Assembly (NCBI GenBank): GCA_039545355.1
Contig: BCJJ01000014.1
Span: 1,119,914 to 1,183,913, forward strand
Reading direction: 5' to 3'
Length of the DNA stretch: 64,000 bases
Origin: Trichosporon coremiiforme
Lineage: Eukaryota > Basidiomycota > Tremellomycetes > Trichosporonales > Trichosporonaceae
The first letter of the stretch is position 1; each line of letters opens with the position of its first letter. This document shows positions 43,497-56,577 of this stretch, piece after piece. Under the pieces are notes generated by a model, which was given only the letters and a program-made list of their open reading frames with translations, had not been told where the DNA came from and did no database searches. The position numbers and the translations under genes are program-made.

Positions 43497-43831
43497 GTTC
43501 AGGCGGTGTTGTGGATGTGGTGAATGGAATGTGAGGATTGTGAACAAAGTGAAATAAACGAGGGAAGGAAGACATCAGAGAGGTGTCAGTCATGAACATG
43601 AGGAGTGTCAGATGAAGAGAGCAGAGGGGAAGACGTTGTGAGCTCAACCTCACATCACCCATTGCTGTGAGTGCGTGCCTGACACTAGTCTCTCGATGGT
43701 CGGTTGACTCTGTCGCCTAACGCGAGACTGCGGCGTCCCTCTGACGATGAGATCGCAGTGGTCCACCTGGTACTGGAATTCATGGTAAGAAAGCGCTTGA
43801 TAACATAGTAAGTTAGAGCCCAGCACATGAC
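43497..43831. other. Intergenic, nothing recognised
   Basis: About 335 bp between two minus-strand genes; expected to carry the promoter of the 43.5 kb hypothetical gene. Confidence 0.5.
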
Positions 43832-44612
43832 TCAGGTGCTGAGAGGGGGCAGCTGCTGTCCGTTCTGCATGGCGAACGTCTCGCTGAAGAGCGCGCCCCA
43901 CTCGTCGTGCAGGCGGACAAGGAAGCCGAGCCTCTGGCCGATGGCGTCGTGGAGGGTGGCGACGGCGTCCTCTTCACTGGTGGGGGGAGCGTCCTCGTCG
44001 ATAGTGCCGTTGTCGGTGTACGGCATAGGGCTGGCGGGGTCGGTCGCGAACTGGACGACAAACGCCTCACGGAGGAGGCGGTTCTTCTCAACCTGGAGGA
44101 ACCAGCTGCTGGCGAGCGCAGTGTGCACGCCAGTCAGAAGGGCGACGGCGTCCTTCGCCTCGACGTTCTCGCTAACCCCGGCCTCGGTGTAGGGCAGGGG
44201 CGTGCGGGGCTCGTACCCGAAGCGGTGAACGAAGCCCTCAGCGTCGAGTCGGTTGCGTTCGACCTGCAGGTGCCATAGAGACTGGACCTTGTCGTAAAGC
44301 TTGGACTTGAGATCGTCGCTAGCCTCAACAGAGGGGCAGGTGTCGGCCGAAGTGACGGCTTCGGAGTACGGCATGGCCGTGCTGGGCTCGCATCCCACTT
44401 CGTGGCGGTACCACTCGCGCAGGAGGAGATTGGTCTTGGTTTCGAGGCCAAGCTGCGCGGCAAACGTCTGGTACAGCTGGACGTCGACTTCGATCTCGGC
44501 GGCGGCTGGTGTCAGCTAGACCTCTACAACATGGGCAGCTAAGGGCACTTCGCAATACAGCCAGCTTACTCTGCGGAGAAGTGGCAGGAAAGTCTAACTC
44601 ACCAGTGGGCAT
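43832..44612 (-). CDS. Protein of four ~50-residue internal repeats, unknown function
   Basis: Exons 44603..44612 and 43832..44505, 227 residues. Four repeats share the plan: helix starting L-(Y/L/H), a core of LxxETKTNLLLREWYRHE / LQVERNRLDAEGFVHRF / LQVEKNRLLREAFVVQF / VRLHDEWGALFSETFA, then (Y/C/T)-(E/D)-P-x-(T/S)-(A/P)-(M/L)-P-Y-(S/T)-(E/D) in the first three. Each PY(S/T)(E/D) element is followed by a short acidic linker. Acidic overall, no signal peptide or membrane segment. Repeats suggest a binding solenoid or scaffold. I do not recognise the family. Confidence 0.7.
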
Positions 44613-46134
44613 GTTGGTCAGAAACGCTGGTATTGATTGGCGATGAGTAGGAGAGACGACACGTTGAGGTCATTTATGGCGTCACAGCATGAGCGGGGCG
44701 ATCAGCCATCCTGTAACCGGAGGAGGATCGATCCGGCAATTGAGGACCAGTGCGCAGCACTGAGAAGCATGAGCAGATACTGAGAGCGGACCACACTAGG
44801 GCATAGTCGTTTTGACGATATGGATAAGGGCTGTCACCTCTCCAAGTGGTGGCGTAGAAGGGGACTTCGTGTAGCCTCAGAACGTTGTCTCCTGGAAGCA
44901 ACAGGTCAGGATCCCTCTAGTCGCCCATGGATGTCATTCACTGAGGTCAGCTATTATAAATAGAGAGCCTGGCAGCTTACAAGCAACGTATGGTCCCCTC
45001 TCCCTCAGGGTGCGTTGGGGAACTGTGCGCTCCCATCGTCGACCTCGATAACCGGATAGCGAGGTGACCCGCTGCTTCCAGGCTAGGATCCCTCATTGTC
45101 CTGCTCGATACCAGCTCAAGTGTTGCGGACTCCCAATTCCGCCCTCTAGAAGCTGTGTTTCCTTCGGATCGCTTTGCCTAGCGCCATCTGGGGTCGGTAT
45201 GAGCATTTGCGGGGCGGCTCCGGGTCGAAACCTATGTGCCACTGTCGTCGTAAAGGCCGAAAACACTGAGTCGAAGGGCGGGGTTGCAAACCTCCAAAGC
45301 GAGTTCGAACTCTGTTCGGCGAAGGTCAGCATAGAACTGTTATCGCCGGTAGTGACGGTGTGTCGAGGGCGCTCCCCCTCGTTCCATCCACGCCCTCTCG
45401 CTCTTCGGAATTCGCGACAGAGTCGGACTCCGCCCGAATCGCCGATGCCTAATGTGCGTCTCGCAATTCCTGCTGCATCAGTCTCCATCAGAGAAGCAAA
45501 TCGAAGCTGATAAGCCTTTCGGCATGTGACAGAGTCGAGGCGTCAAGTGTCGTATCGAGTAGACGTTCATCGTCGAGATGTCCGGCTCTCAACTCCGGTG
45601 GTCCGGGCCCAGGTACCCGGGGCATCACGTGTGGAGTCAAGTCTCCCACGCCCGTCCTCGCCACCGTTCACATGAGCCCTGGATCCGCTCATGCTCGACA
45701 TTACGGCCAGGGAGCTCATTCCCGATCGCACACCAGATCCACTACTCTACACTACATCTGCTCGCAACTGACTAGAAGAGAGCAGTCAGAATGGACCAGT
45801 TGACTTGGTAAGCTTATTCCATGGGGTCTAGCTGACGAGACAGGGACTAGTGAGTTCACACACCTGAGGGCTGGTGGACACCGTGCTGACTGCGTTCCTC
45901 ACGCGACATGACCTGCACTGCCTCTTGTCACTATCTACGTTACTCGATCTTCGTTGTTCGTCTTTGCTTCGCTATCTCGGTCTCGACGACCTCATTGGCG
46001 TTCTTCTTACGACCTCATCGACGCCCATCACAATCATCGGGTATCGCCGCTCCCCCGCACGTCCCGCTCGCCCCAACAACAACAACGCCGTCTTCGTCAC
46101 CCCCCCACCCCTCGCCTTCACTCTCTATCGACCG
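44613..46134. other. Intergenic before the Rab GTPase
   Basis: About 1.5 kb. It contains a GAGTTCGAACTCTGTTC block (45302..45318) almost repeated at 31962..31976, which may be an old dispersed element or chance. The 5' side of the Rab gene is rich in CTCG/CCAC. Frame 45064..45510 has no similarity. No gene supported. Confidence 0.4.
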
Positions 46135-47199
<1,065 letters not shown>

Positions 47200-47383
47200 C
47201 AGACTAGGTGGCTAGGTGATTGTATATCATGTAATTTCTCGTTATGTTAGACTTCAAAGTGCTACTGTTACAACTGGTTCTAACGACTCTACGAACAACC
47301 CTCTGACTTTGCGTGTCCCCGCGTGTCGGTTTGAAAACCTCGGGACACGGTCCATCGGCCTGACGGCCGAGCGACTTCGGACC

Positions 47384-49722
47384 TTATCGGAACACAGCCT
47401 GCACCCTGCGACTGATGTCGTCCGGCGTGCCCTTGAGATACTTGTCGTATCCCTTGCTGTGCCCCTTGGTCCAGAACGCCTTGTACCCGGTCTTGACGAT
47501 ATCGTCCGCCTCGGCGCCAACGCGATCCCTCAGGTCGGGATCGGCGCGGTTCAGAGGGTAACTGCGACACTGCGTCTCGAGCTCGGCGAGACGCTCGAAG
47601 AAGGCCGCGGCGGCTTCTTTCGTGGACTGCTTCTCTGATGCTCCGCCGACGCCGAAGCGCGCATGCGCCGTGTGCTGGAGTAACTTTGTCAGGTCGGACC
47701 ATTCGTTCAGATATCGTCTGGGAAGTCAGCTTGCAGGAAGAGTTGAGTAGCTTACGCCTTGGCGTCCCGGAACGCCTTGTTCATCATATTCTCGGCTGAG
47801 ACGCCAACGCAGTCGGCGTTGAACGACGATGTCGTATTTCTTATGTGCGACACTGAGAGTTAGCGCCACCCATGGTCCAACTCACGGTTGTTCAGGAAAT
47901 AGGTGTATGATGCCATCTTGCGCATCGGCGCCGCCTTCTGCTCCAGGTGCTGGATCAGTGCGCCGAGAATGTCAGCGACGTAGAGGTTGAGCACGCCGCC
48001 TTCTTCCTCTGCGCTCTTGGCCGGTGATGGCGGCGGCAGGCCCATGAGCCATGACCGCTCGCCGCGGCCGGAACGGAGGAGCCCGTCGACCACACTTCCA
48101 AATTTGGGCAGCACCTCGAGGTACGCCAACGTCGAGTGCGTGACGGGATCGACGCCGACGTTGGCCACATTATTTCGTGAGGGGTTGCGGATGTCGACGA
48201 GTCGCTCCGGGAAGGAACGCTGGGCGAGCTGCTTCAGCACGGCCATCGCGTTCGGAAGCACGGCGGCAACCTCCTCCGCTTCCCGCGTACCGAACACCTG
48301 GCCCAGCCGTGTGTCCAGCTTGGCCTGGAACTCGGTCAGGTTCGCGTACAGGTCCAGAAGCAGCATCGTCTGCCCCGTCAGGTCCCGCTTGATGCTGGCA
48401 GTAATGTTGTTCATGAGGCCAGTCAGCACCGGCGTCGCATACGAGAGGACCTTGCCGACGAGCATCTCACCGGACGCTCCCGGCATAAGCTGCGACTGCA
48501 GCGCGACCTCCGCCTGGTTGTCAGCTGCGTGGACGAGCACCAAAAGCTTACCTCCCCCGCAGTCAGGAAACCCTCCCAAAGGTTCATGACGGCGCGGACC
48601 TTCTCGCCGCCCTGGTTCGCGTCCCATGACCCGCCGTCCTCGTCCACACGGGCTGCAGCAGGAGCGAGTGACTGCCGGAACCACTCGCCGCGGATACCGC
48701 CGAGATCGGCAATGCAGTCGTCGAAGATGGGGGCGAGGAGACCGGTCGTCTTCGGCGTCGGCTCGTCGGGGTACACCATCGTCGACAGGGGTGCAGACAA
48801 GTGCCGAATGCGTGGGAACTCGGGGAACCACGTCAGCGGTTGCGGCACCGTCGAGCCGGCCAACGACGCCGGGTTGAACGGCCGCGGGAGTCCCTCCTTC
48901 GTCTTCCGGAGCAGGAGTTCGACGAGCTTGCCGTACGCCTCCTCGACGAGGTTGCCGAGTGACTCGACACCGGCTGCCCGGTCGCCTCCCCGTCCCTCCA
49001 GGAGTGCGCGGTTCATGTCCTCCAGCTCCTGGATTACACCCTGCAGTGCACCCATGTACTCGTTCAAGCTCGACAGATCCGGTGCCCGCGACAGCACTCC
49101 CCGGTCCGTGCCAGACGAGATACCCGAGTCCCACTGCGACGCTGGCGGGACCTCGACGCTGGGAGACGCCGCCTCCTCCTCCTGCCACCGGGGCACGTTG
49201 TCTGGCCGAGAGACAGCCCTTCCCCGGTCCATGATCGAGCTGTGTTTCCGCCGCTTCTCGGCTCTGCTCTGCGTCGACACCGCCACGGGCGGCGGGGGGA
49301 CATCATTGATGCTGCTGTGCACGCTTGCGAGGGCTGCAGAGTTGTAGGACTCTTGTCGCGAAGGCTGTGGTCGAGCGGCGGCGGTTGATCCGGGCGCAAG
49401 CGTCTCAAGCACGGCGTCGAGGTTCTTGGACGTGTACGACAATTGGCGAATGCCGAGGGGTGCGACCGACTTGTCGAGTCGGGACAGGCGGGAGTCGAGC
49501 TGAGACAGGATGGCTGCGGTCAGAGAAGGGAAGGAGGGAAGACGAATGATGCTCACTCTTCATGCGCTGACTGAGGGCGTTGGTCTTGATCAAGTGCTGG
49601 TCCTGGGGAAGGTCAGTGACGTCTGTCGCAGGAGTACTCACGAGTAGAGCGAGGTCGGTCTCCTCGTCGACGGAGAGGGAGCCTGAGGCACCGGCCCCGC
49701 CTCCGTCCTGGGTGATGGCCAT
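47384..49722 (-). CDS. EXO70: Exocyst complex subunit Exo70
   Basis: Tethers secretory vesicles to the plasma membrane; binds PI(4,5)P2 and Rho GTPases. Six exons: 49642..49722, 49557..49602, 48552..49513, 47886..48513, 47756..47852 and 47384..47717, all phases consistent, 715 residues. N-terminal coiled coil (LSQLDSRLSRLDKSVAPLGIR), a Ser/Pro-rich linker, then the helical rod: SYATPVLTGLMNNITASIKR, LLLDLYANLTEFQ, ASYTYFLNN and a C-terminal YKAFWTKGHSKGYDKYLKG segment with the basic patch typical of the lipid-binding tip. Convergent with the Rab gene. Confidence 0.88.
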
Positions 49723-51973
<2,251 letters not shown>

Positions 51974-53094
51974 GTTTCCCGAGCGTTTAGCTGCATTGTG
52001 AGTTGAGAAAAGGCAAGAACCGTGCAGAAGAGTAACTTACGCAATCAGTTCCGAACATCATTAAACCCGTGTAGTCTCAACATTGTACATATACTCAAAC
52101 GACAAAATATCCAGCATCAACTGCTTCTAGTGTTTCCACATCCCCCTGCACCTTGATATCTATGAATTCGATGGTTGCAACATGAAAAGTCGGCCTCGCA
52201 AGGTTGCAACATGAGAAGTTGGTCTCGCAAGATTGCTCGAGGGAGTTTGCCGAATTTTCTTGACGGAGGTGCCACTGTCCCCGTTTGGGTGCCATGCCAC
52301 TCCGTCAGCCACGTCTGATGGGGTGTGTCTCACCCAGCCTCGCCGATCGTCTGATCGGCTGACGCATGACGCAACTCTGTAGGGCAAGCCCATGTTTCAC
52401 CACCATGTTACCAGATCAGATACGGCCGGTCCGATTCTGTGAGATGGTCACTTTGCTGCCAACAACACTGGCGCAACCTCATCTGTCAACTCAGTCTGCG
52501 GTCCGCTCCGGTCACTAGTGGTGCAGAAACCAAGCTTGCCAAGGCACTCCTTGCACATGCACACCGACCACAGAGCATCATCAAAGCACCAAAGCCTTCC
52601 AAGGAAGTAGCTCCGTCGAGCCGTATCTCGATTGAACGCAATTGTGCACTGGGCGTGTTCCAAGTGACTGCTGTGATTTCTGTTTGAGACTGACGAGAGC
52701 CGGGGACGAAACAGACAAGCGGCGCCTTTCGCTCCACCCCAAGCCTGGCGGTCTAGACGTCACGGCACTGCAAGCTTCTCAGACGTCTCGAGCACACACG
52801 CAGCAAACATTGCGCCCCCCTGTTGCGCTGCTGCCCCTTCGTGCCATCTCTGCTTTGCTCCGTCTCATAGCTTGCGACGTCACTGCTGATCCCCCTACAG
52901 GTGCAGGATGGCACACACGTCCTCGTCACAGTGCGGAGTCTGCGCCCTCCTCCGCCCCCTTTGCCCCTCGTGAACACAACAACACGGTCGAACAAGCCTT
53001 GCAGCATATAAGGACGAGCTGGCCACCCTCTTCCCTACTTCACTCCTCACTCCCCATCCCCCGTATCCACCACCGGGGCTTTCACCCTCCGATC
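51974..53094. other. Intergenic, with a 29-bp direct repeat
   Basis: About 1.1 kb. Two tandem copies of a 29-bp unit (GGTTGCAACATGA-AAGT-GG-CTCGCAA) at 52173..52201 and 52202..52230, with a few differences. TATAAG at 53007..53012 fits as the TATA box of the next gene. No gene supported; frame 52642..53196 is chance. Confidence 0.5.
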
Positions 53095-54044
53095 ATGAGC
53101 GACGGCACCAATGACGGGATGAAAGAGAGCTGCCCAAGCAGGTGGAGCAAGATGGTGAGTCTGATATTGGCCACAGGCGGCTCTTCACTCTCTTGAGAGG
53201 CATGGAGTCCATGCCCAGCGTACACGGAGAGAAGGCTGTCCATGCCGAGAACAATGCCCAGCTGACCATGTTCAGCCAATGCCCAAAATGGGCCAAGAAT
53301 GGAAAGGCCTATGTCCGCAAAGAGAACGCGCGCATGAAGATAACGAGGACAGGATCAAGGCGCACGTCCGCACCCGGGTTGGAGAGTATTCCGAGGCGCT
53401 GTGCGCCGTGCTTGCTGAGCAGGCCGACCAGCCTGCGTCCGAGTGCGCCGAGTCCACCAAGCCCAAGCCCAAGCTGAAGCCCAAGTCAAAGGCCAAATCC
53501 AAGTCAAAGTCCAAGTTCAAGCCCAACCCCAGCGCGTCCAACAAGGCCATCTGGTGGCAGGACGACCATCTCTACATGAACACGGGGCTCTTCCGGGAGC
53601 GCGAACTGTGAGCTAACCCCCTCTTCCGTTAACTGATCCCAGGTCCCGTTTCTCTTTGATGCCTCACGATTCCTTCGGCGCGGAGATCTTCATTGAGCGC
53701 AAGCCCGGCATGTCCTGGACCGACAAGCCCATCAGTGCCTGGATCGACTTTGTCGATATGCGGATGTACATGGGTTTTGAGGCGGTAAGTCCTGGAGTCG
53801 CCAGTGGGAGTTGAACTGGGAGGAGAGGAGCTGACAGGCAGGCCGTGGAAGGTATGGTGAGCAACAGCGAGCTGCACGTGTGGCGCCACCTGGCATTACG
53901 GCTAGTGACGGGGCCGAGAAGATGACGCAACTGATGCGCGGGGCATGTCTGACGAAGGCGGGGTTCCCCGAGCAGGGGTCTATGGTCGAGGCTGTCATGG
54001 GGCCTGATCGTGGTGGCCCTTGGATGTGGAACCCCGACAACTGA
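53095..54044 (+). CDS. Lysine-rich protein of unknown function
   Basis: Exons 53095..53154, 53276..53607, 53643..53784, a 14-nt micro-exon 53838..53851, and 53906..54044; 228 residues. A central Lys-Pro/Lys-Ser run (KPKPKLKPKSKAKSKSKSKF) is highly basic and probably disordered or nucleic-acid/phospholipid binding. It is followed by a tryptophan-containing globular part (AIWWQDDHLYMNTGLF; MSWTDKPISAWIDFVDMRMY) and a C-terminus ending PDRGGPWMWNPDN. The micro-exon choice depends on phase: using the earlier of two AGs and a GTATGG donor restores the frame. No family recognised. Confidence 0.6.
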
Positions 54045-55468
54045 TAGGGGCCACGGCAGGAAGCGCAGCTGTTTTGCGCTCAGCGTCGTAATCATACCCC
54101 GTTGTTCTGTAGGTTTACCATGAACTGCACTCGTATCCGTGAGACTTGTGTTGCATCAGATTGACCAGGCATCGAGAGTGCTGCCACTCTCATACAGGCA
54201 GCGAACTGGGTCACGTAGCAGAACAGAAGGGCCACTGCAAGTCTCACGTCCTGCACGCGGAGGCACATCCTCGCGACCGCCCCGTCCTCCATGGCCAAGC
54301 TGATGCACTTTAGACACTGTCCCATGCTCGCTCCAATATGAGTCTAGCCAGTACGATCGTACATAGGTGGAGCTAGTGGTTCTATTCTGATCGCAAGAGG
54401 AACGGAACGACACAGGCACGGCCGCAGATAAGATTAGGATGGCACTGCCCGCATCACGGAGTCGAAGCCGAAGCCGAAGCCGGAGCGGTCGCCGTGGTTA
54501 CCTCGATCGTCTCGGCGGACTCCGATGCTGGATGCCCACGGCGACGGAGTGCCCAAGGTCAGAATAGCTCCAGGTCGCCCCGATGTGAAGCATCGACTGC
54601 TCATGGACAAACTTGCAGCTGAGCGCTGAGCGGGCCGTGCTCAACCCTCCACCTCCTGACGTCAGTCCCCATCATCGATCGTCAGCTTCTCTATACTTAG
54701 CAGCGGCGGAGCCGATATCAGAACCTAGCTCCGCTAGCTCGACGACTGCTCCACCCTTCATCTTCTGCCATGCATATCTGCTCGTTCCGGTAACCTGGTC
54801 CCATCAGAAGCTCAGCAGCAATGCGGCGAACACGGGCACGTTCCCCGAATCCGCAGCCCACCTGTCATGGTTAAGTTTGCGCTATCTCGAGACATCAATT
54901 GAGTGCGGGCCAAAGATGCTCGGTCGCTCCACAGCCCTGCCCACTTCGGATCCGGAAGTGTGAGCGTGAGCGTGTTCGTGTGCGTGAAGTGTGAAGTGTG
55001 AAGCATATCCGTGGAAGTGGAAATGCAAGTGGAAGCTATGGAACGTGCCCCGCCCGTGCTTTTACATCCGCAGACGTTGCGGGCAGATCGGCGAGTTGGC
55101 TATTTCTGGTGCTTCTGGCTGCGACCCGTGTCACGCGGAGAACATGCCGGACCGTAGGGAGCGCGGAAGTGCACTGGAGACCGAGATGTCATGTCGATCG
55201 GTCATTTGGCCTAGATCGTCCTGCGAATCCTGAAGTTGGCACATTAGGTGTGCGATCCGACCTGATGCCCGAGAAAGCAAAAGATGGACTGGCGCCGGTG
55301 TCGCACGTGTTGGCGAGTTACGCAGGACGTGGGGAGGAGCTGCAGGGGCGTCGGGGAGTGTGCCGACGAGAGTTGCATCAACTTGACAAGGCGAGCAGGC
55401 TCGAGAAAGGTATATAAGACGGTCGTGATCCGACACTAGACAGCCAAGCTCGCAACAAGCCCACAAAC
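54045..55468. other. Intergenic before lysozyme gene
   Basis: About 1.4 kb. Contains GCCGAA x3 (near 54465), GTGAGC/GTGAAGT short repeats (54961..55003) and a TATATAAG box at 55411..55418 about 55 bp upstream of the lysozyme start. No gene supported. Confidence 0.5.
55411..55418 (+). promoter_or_regulatory. TATA box of the lysozyme gene
   Basis: TATATAAG, well isolated, placed 51 bp before the last base of the inferred first exon. It supports transcription starting just downstream and hence a very short leader exon. Confidence 0.6.
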
Positions 55469-56312
55469 AGTAAGCCGCGCAATCTATCCAGCTCTGACCC
55501 CAGTGCTTCTCTCCGCCCTCACCTCGCTCGCCCTCGCTGTCTCCGCCCTCGCCGGCGGCCCCTACCCCGTCAAGGAGAAGCTCCACTGCCGCTCGGGCAC
55601 GGACACCTCCTCGAAGATCGTCAAGGACTACCCCGCAGGCACAAAGATCAACCTCTCGTGCTACCAGCGCGGCCAGTCGATCGGCGGCAACACGATCTGG
55701 GACAAGACGTCTGACGGCTGCTTCGTGTCCGACTACTACGTGACGACCGGCTCCACGAACCCGGTCGTCAAGGCGTGCACCACCGGCGGCGGGGGCGACA
55801 CCACCTCGCCCTGTGCGTCAATCAACGACGACGGCGTCGCGCTCATCAAGAAGTTCGAGGGCTTCTACAAGAACCCCTACAAGGACCCCGTCGGTCTGTG
55901 GACCGTGGGATACGGCCACCTCTGTGCTAATGGGGGCAAGGACAGCTCCTGCTCCGGCACCGGGTTCAAGTACCCCCTCACTGAGGCGACGGCGACAGAG
56001 CTGCTGAAGAAGGACCTGCCGAACTACACCAAGTGCTTCCCCAAGTACCTCACGAGCGGTGCCAAGCTCAACAAGAACCAGTACGCCGCCCTCACCTCCT
56101 TCACGTTCAACCTCGGGTGCGGCGTGCTCAAGGACTTTGCCGGAAGGCTCAACAAGGGCGAGGACGCCAACACTGTCTTTGCCCAGGAGTTCCCCAAGTA
56201 CGTCCATGCTGGAGGTAAGGTGCTCCCCGGCCTTGTCACGCGCAGGAAGGAGGAGGTCGCGCTCGCGAAGAAGGCCGGTTCCACTGAGGCCTGGCCCAAG
56301 TGTGCCAAGTGA
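55469..56312 (+). CDS. Secreted GH24 lysozyme with N-terminal SH3-like domain; split start codon
   Basis: Cuts bacterial peptidoglycan. No ATG precedes the signal peptide in the genomic sequence. A 34-nt intron (55470..55503; GTAAGC donor, CTGACCC branch, CAG acceptor) joins A at 55469 to TG at 55504, creating ATG. The product begins MLLSALTSLALAVSALAGG, a clear signal peptide. An SH3-like Cys-containing domain follows (LHCRSGTDTSSKIV to CFVSDYYV), then a Gly/Thr linker and a T4-type lysozyme domain. The catalytic triad fits T4 E11/D20/T26 exactly in spacing: Glu in KKFEGF, Asp nine residues on in YKDPVG, Thr six further in LWTVGYGH. 269 further residues after the Met junction. Confidence 0.88.
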
Positions 56313-56577
56313 GCGGTCCTTGTAGTAGACCAGAGCAAGGAGTACACCAGAAGAAGAAGGAAGTAATTGAAGTCGATGCAATCTGATGTTGGTCCTCATT
56401 GGCACTTACACGCATCAACAACCCGGACGCGTGGGCGAGTTATATGCCGTGGAAACGAAGGCCTGCCCACTGCCACGTACTCGAGCACAGACGGGTTAAG
56501 CGCAACATCTGGTCAGCTTCCCATCAGACACCGTCAGTTGACGCTCCAGCCTATGGGTATCTATGCATAACACTAGT

